A stretch of DNA of 58,184 bases, from the NCBI RefSeq assembly GCF_900112825.1, contig NZ_FONE01000016.1:1-58184 (forward strand), in the 5' to 3' direction. The notes below the pieces were generated by a model, which was given only the letters and a program-made list of their open reading frames with translations, was not told the origin of the DNA and made no database searches. Below, piece by piece: positions 55,763-58,184 of this stretch; the first letter of the stretch is position 1, and each line of letters starts with the position of its first letter. The stretch is from Nitrosomonas sp. Nm166 (GTDB taxonomy: Bacteria > Pseudomonadota > Gammaproteobacteria > Burkholderiales > Nitrosomonadaceae). Both the position numbers and the translations under genes were made by a program.

Positions 55763-57139
55763 TTACTCGGCTGCAGGAAATAATTTTCCGGGATTAAGAA
55801 TGTTGTTAGGATCAAACAATTGTTTGATGTTCTTCATTAATTGCAATGTAGCATGATCGATCTCTTTTGTTATAAATGCCCGCTTCTCACTGCCAATGCC
55901 GTGCTCTCCTGATAATGTACCTCTAAGCTTAATAACCAAGTCAAAAATTTCATCCAAACAGCGTTCAGCTCGCGCGACCTCACTCGCATCATTCGGATCT
56001 ATTAATAGATTCACATGAATATTGCCATTGCCTGCGTGCCCAAAATTAACATTATGTAACTGATGGTTGGCACTTAATTGTGCCAGTTCGTGTAGAAATT
56101 GAGGCAACGTATTCACGGGTACTACAACATCTTCATTGATCTTTTTGGGTGCTATCTCACGCAATAAAGGAGATAAAGCTTTGCGAGCTTTCCATAGCGC
56201 TTCGGCATTATCAACTTGGTTGGCATGAATCAATCCATCAGTTTGGCATGCTTCAAGAATTGCAGCTAAAGCAGCAGAAATGTCGGTACTAGAACCATCA
56301 ACTTCAATCATTAGCATGGCGTTTGTTTCCGCAGGCAACATATCAGGATAACGCCCGCGTATCAGGTTTAGCGAACCGGAGTCCAAAAATTCCAATGCAC
56401 TTGGCAGCTGTGGCAGTGCCATAATTCTTACAATAGCTGCTGTACAGCTTGACAGATCATGGAAATGAGCAGTAATACCCGCAACAGCACCGGGCAGTGC
56501 AGTGAGTTTAAGGGTTGCTTCGGTGATAATTGCCAATGTGCCTTCCGATCCGATCAGAAGCCGCGTAAGGTCATAGCCGACGACACCTTTGGTGGTGTAG
56601 CAGCCAGTCGTAATGAAATTTCCTGCTCCGGTCACAGCCTTTAAACCTAAAACATGTTCTCGAGTTGTGCCATACTTCACTGCATGAGGTCCACCTGCAC
56701 TAGTTGCAATATTTCCACCAACACTCGAGAACGTGGCACTGGAAGGATCAGGTGGCCAGAAGAAACCATGTGGTTTTGCAGCGTCCTGTATAGATTGATT
56801 CAATACGCCGGGCTCAGCCACGATGACCCGATTTGCGGGATCAACCGAGATAATGCTAAGCATTCGCTCCAAGGACAAAACAATGCCGCCCACTTCCGGC
56901 AGACTACCACCAGCAGTTCCAGTGCCACGCCCGCGGGGAATGAGAGGAACCTGATATTGATTGCATAATGAAACGATGTGCTGCACCTCTTTAGCCGTCA
57001 GAGGAAACAGCACAGCATCTGGTGGAAAGATTTTACGGCTGTTGTCATAAGCGTAGGCATAACAATCCACCGGATCCGTATAAAAGCGATCAGGCGGAAA
57101 TGCAGCATGCAAATGAGCTAGCAGATTAGCTGGTAACAT
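55763..57139 (-). CDS. GlcD-type FAD-linked 2-hydroxyacid dehydrogenase
   Basis: PCMH-type flavoprotein of 458 residues. The FAD-binding segment is IPRGRGTGTAGGSLPEVGG, followed by EPGVLNQSIQDAAKPHGFFWPPDPSSATFSSVGGNIATSAGG. The C-terminal domain has NFGHAGNGNIHVNLL (His-rich catalytic region) and GEHGIGSEKR. It belongs to the glycolate oxidase GlcD / D-lactate dehydrogenase group; the exact acid cannot be told. No glcE or glcF genes adjoin it, so it may act alone with a quinone or cytochrome acceptor. For an autotroph, glycolate from RuBisCO oxygenation is a plausible substrate, by inference. It follows the BON-domain gene by 20 bases. Confidence 0.9.
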   Translation of the reverse strand: MLPANLLAHLHAAFPPDRFYTDPVDCYAYAYDNSRKIFPPDAVLFPLTAKEVQHIVSLCNQYQVPLIPRGRGTGTAGGSLPEVGGIVLSLERMLSIISVDPANRVIVAEPGVLNQSIQDAAKPHGFFWPPDPSSATFSSVGGNIATSAGGPHAVKYGTTREHVLGLKAVTGAGNFITTGCYTTKGVVGYDLTRLLIGSEGTLAIITEATLKLTALPGAVAGITAHFHDLSSCTAAIVRIMALPQLPSALEFLDSGSLNLIRGRYPDMLPAETNAMLMIEVDGSSTDISAALAAILEACQTDGLIHANQVDNAEALWKARKALSPLLREIAPKKINEDVVVPVNTLPQFLHELAQLSANHQLHNVNFGHAGNGNIHVNLLIDPNDASEVARAERCLDEIFDLVIKLRGTLSGEHGIGSEKRAFITKEIDHATLQLMKNIKQLFDPNNILNPGKLFPAAE

Positions 57140-57159
57140 AAGAAAGTAATAGGTAGAGA

Positions 57160-57738
57160 TTAGTTCATATATTCAAATACTTTGACAACTTTTTTGACAC
57201 CAGCGGTAGAGCTGGCAATTTGAGCAGCGTTTTCAGCTTCTTGCCGTGTAACGACCCCGAGCAAATAAACTACCTCATTTTCCGTCACAATTTTGACGTG
57301 ATTGATTTGAAATTTGCGCTCAGTGAGAAAGCGCGTCTTTACCTTGGATGTGATCAACGCATCGTTACTGCGAGAAGTCAGAGAAGTGTTTCCTGCCACA
57401 GCGATTTCATTGTAGATCTTGCGCACATTATCGACGCCCATAATCAATCTTTCAATATCCGTTTTAACGGCTTCAGTAGGGGCTTCTCCTGTTAGCAGCA
57501 CAAGGCGGTTATAACTGGTAACATTGATGTGCACATTATTGCCAAATTGCTGATGAATGCGCCGCGCACTCTTTAACTCGATTCCCTCATCTTCGATGAA
57601 CATGCCACTAGTTCTGCGATCTTCTGAGATATAGGCCCCAGTTCCTGCCGCTGTGCCAACTGTAAACATGGGAACACAGCCAATCAGAAAAGGATAAAGT
57701 AAGATAAGCGACAGGCCATATGGATTGAGATATTTCAT
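57160..57738 (-). CDS. BON-domain lipoprotein (DolP/YraP-like)
   Basis: Outer-membrane-type lipoprotein of 192 residues. The signal sequence ends in the lipobox LIGC (Cys21). The mature part has two BON domains of about 65 residues each: one around QFGNNVHINVTSYNRLVLLTG, the other around KFQINHVKIVTENEVVYLLGVV. E. coli DolP (YraP) has the same layout and supports outer-membrane integrity. TVGTAAGTGAYISEDRRTSG after the lipobox is also typical. The gene is divergent from the pilI fragment. Confidence 0.92.
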   Translation of the reverse strand: MKYLNPYGLSLILLYPFLIGCVPMFTVGTAAGTGAYISEDRRTSGMFIEDEGIELKSARRIHQQFGNNVHINVTSYNRLVLLTGEAPTEAVKTDIERLIMGVDNVRKIYNEIAVAGNTSLTSRSNDALITSKVKTRFLTERKFQINHVKIVTENEVVYLLGVVTRQEAENAAQIASSTAGVKKVVKVFEYMN

Positions 57739-57856
57739 TTAATTACTCCACAGAATTCAAAATTTCATGCCGGATAATACAGTAAAATAACCAACTAACG
57801 AACAATCTAAGTTAACTGTCTGGAGCGCGGCAAAGCAAAGTAATCTAACTGGCATC

Positions 57857-58123
57857 ATGAGCAAGGAAAAGTACCTCGATACCGATACCGAGCAGATGGA
57901 AGGCTCAGATAAGAATGAAACGTCATCCGCCGTTCTGGGCGTGACAATGGGAGGAAAACGTTATCTGATACCCATGACTGAAGTCAATGAAGTCATACCT
58001 ATACCTAAATTAGCGTATGTTCCGCTGACAAAGCCATGGTTTCTCGGCTTGGCAAACGTGCGCGGAAACCTTTACGGTATTACCGACTTATTCCAATTAC
58101 AGATAGAAACAGTAATAATATAA
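57857..58123 (+). pseudogene. pilI: PilI/CheW-like protein, 5' part cut by an IS
   Basis: N-terminal half of a CheW-domain protein. After a hydrophilic leader (1-25), the segments VLGVTMGGKRYLIPMTEVNEVI, PLTKPWFLGLANVRGNLYGITD match PilI-type CheW proteins of type IV pilus chemosensory systems, which couple the receptor PilJ to the kinase ChpA. Full-length members are about 170-180 residues. Here native sequence stops near residue 76 at base 58086, and the last eleven or so codons (ending ETVII) come from the IS, to a TAA at 58121-58123. The product would lack the second half of the CheW fold and is probably non-functional. pilG/pilH usually precede pilI but are not found upstream here. Confidence 0.8.
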
Positions 58124-58184
58124 GCCTTTACCTTTGGTAGAGGTCATCATGGCACGGAAGGCAAGTGGAACGGAGCAACTTGAG
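58087..58184 (+). mobile_element. End of an insertion sequence (right copy)
   Basis: Exact inverted copy of bases 1-98. It contains a stop for the pilI fragment (58121-58123), an AGAGG ribosome-binding site near 58139 and the first 12 codons of a transposase from ATG 58149 (MARKASGTEQLE), reading out of the window. Both window ends are therefore the same, 5'-proximal, end of one IS. Confidence 0.85.

Overview
The window is a contiguous stretch of a betaproteobacterial chromosome, most probably from a nitrifier of the Nitrosomonas group. The evidence is the gene content and order: a betaproteobacterial aa3 oxidase operon with its small assembly ORF and a DUF2970 gene, the sigma factor-DUF3619-DUF3106 unit, a cyanophycin cluster with paired synthetases, a MutT-ThiE-like fusion, pilC-pilD-coaE-zapD, and PEP carboxylase in a moderately AT-rich genome. 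The genus is inference; the class is well supported. Almost everything is chromosomal housekeeping. No prophage, integron, CRISPR array, rRNA or tRNA was seen.

The two ends of the window are the same 98 bases in inverted orientation (1-98 and 58087-58184). Each copy carries the first 12 codons of a transposase reading outward. The window therefore lies between two oppositely oriented copies of one insertion sequence. The left copy cuts a TRAP-transporter gene (dctM) and the right copy cuts a pilI/cheW-like gene.

Layout: 0.1-3.3 kb holds the dctM remnant, tusA, a D,D-carboxypeptidase with a SPOR domain, a cold-shock gene and an orphan HEPN-like gene. 3.4-6.7 kb holds argJ, a DUF815 ATPase, the MutT/ThiE-like fusion and yacG. 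6.8-8.2 kb is the sigma factor-DUF3619-DUF3106 unit. 8.3-16.1 kb is the cyanophycin cluster: an ABC exporter with extra N-terminal domains, a DUF1854 protein, a short synthetase CphA' and a full-length CphA. 16.1-25 kb reads mostly leftward: zapD, coaE, pilD, pilC, an SDR gene and hemY-hemD-hemC, with one rightward iron-sulfur flavoprotein gene. 25.1-30.6 kb holds ppc, a non-catalytic M16 peptidase homologue, rsmD, coaD and a ferredoxin.

30.9-33.1 kb is pilT-pilU. 33.2-40.2 kb is the complete F1Fo ATP synthase operon atpIBEFHAGDC, with a good promoter and a perfect-palindrome terminator. 40.3-43.6 kb is glmU-glmS (UDP-GlcNAc supply). 43.7-46.6 kb is yebC-ruvCAB (Holliday-junction resolution). 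46.6-48.2 kb holds three membrane-protein genes, one of only 59 codons. 48.2-49.0 kb is a gene-free region with a compact set of hairpins. 49.0-55.7 kb is the aa3-type cytochrome c oxidase operon with its assembly genes. The end holds a GlcD-type flavoprotein, a BON-domain lipoprotein and the broken pilI.

The parts of most biological interest are: the cyanophycin cluster, where the two synthetases have lost complementary active-site features and sit beside an exporter of unknown substrate; the hairpin block at 48.5 kb; the possible ATT start of ruvC; the orphan HEPN-like gene; and several conserved operons that each lack one expected member here (pilB, hemX, the catalytic M16 partner, ctaA).
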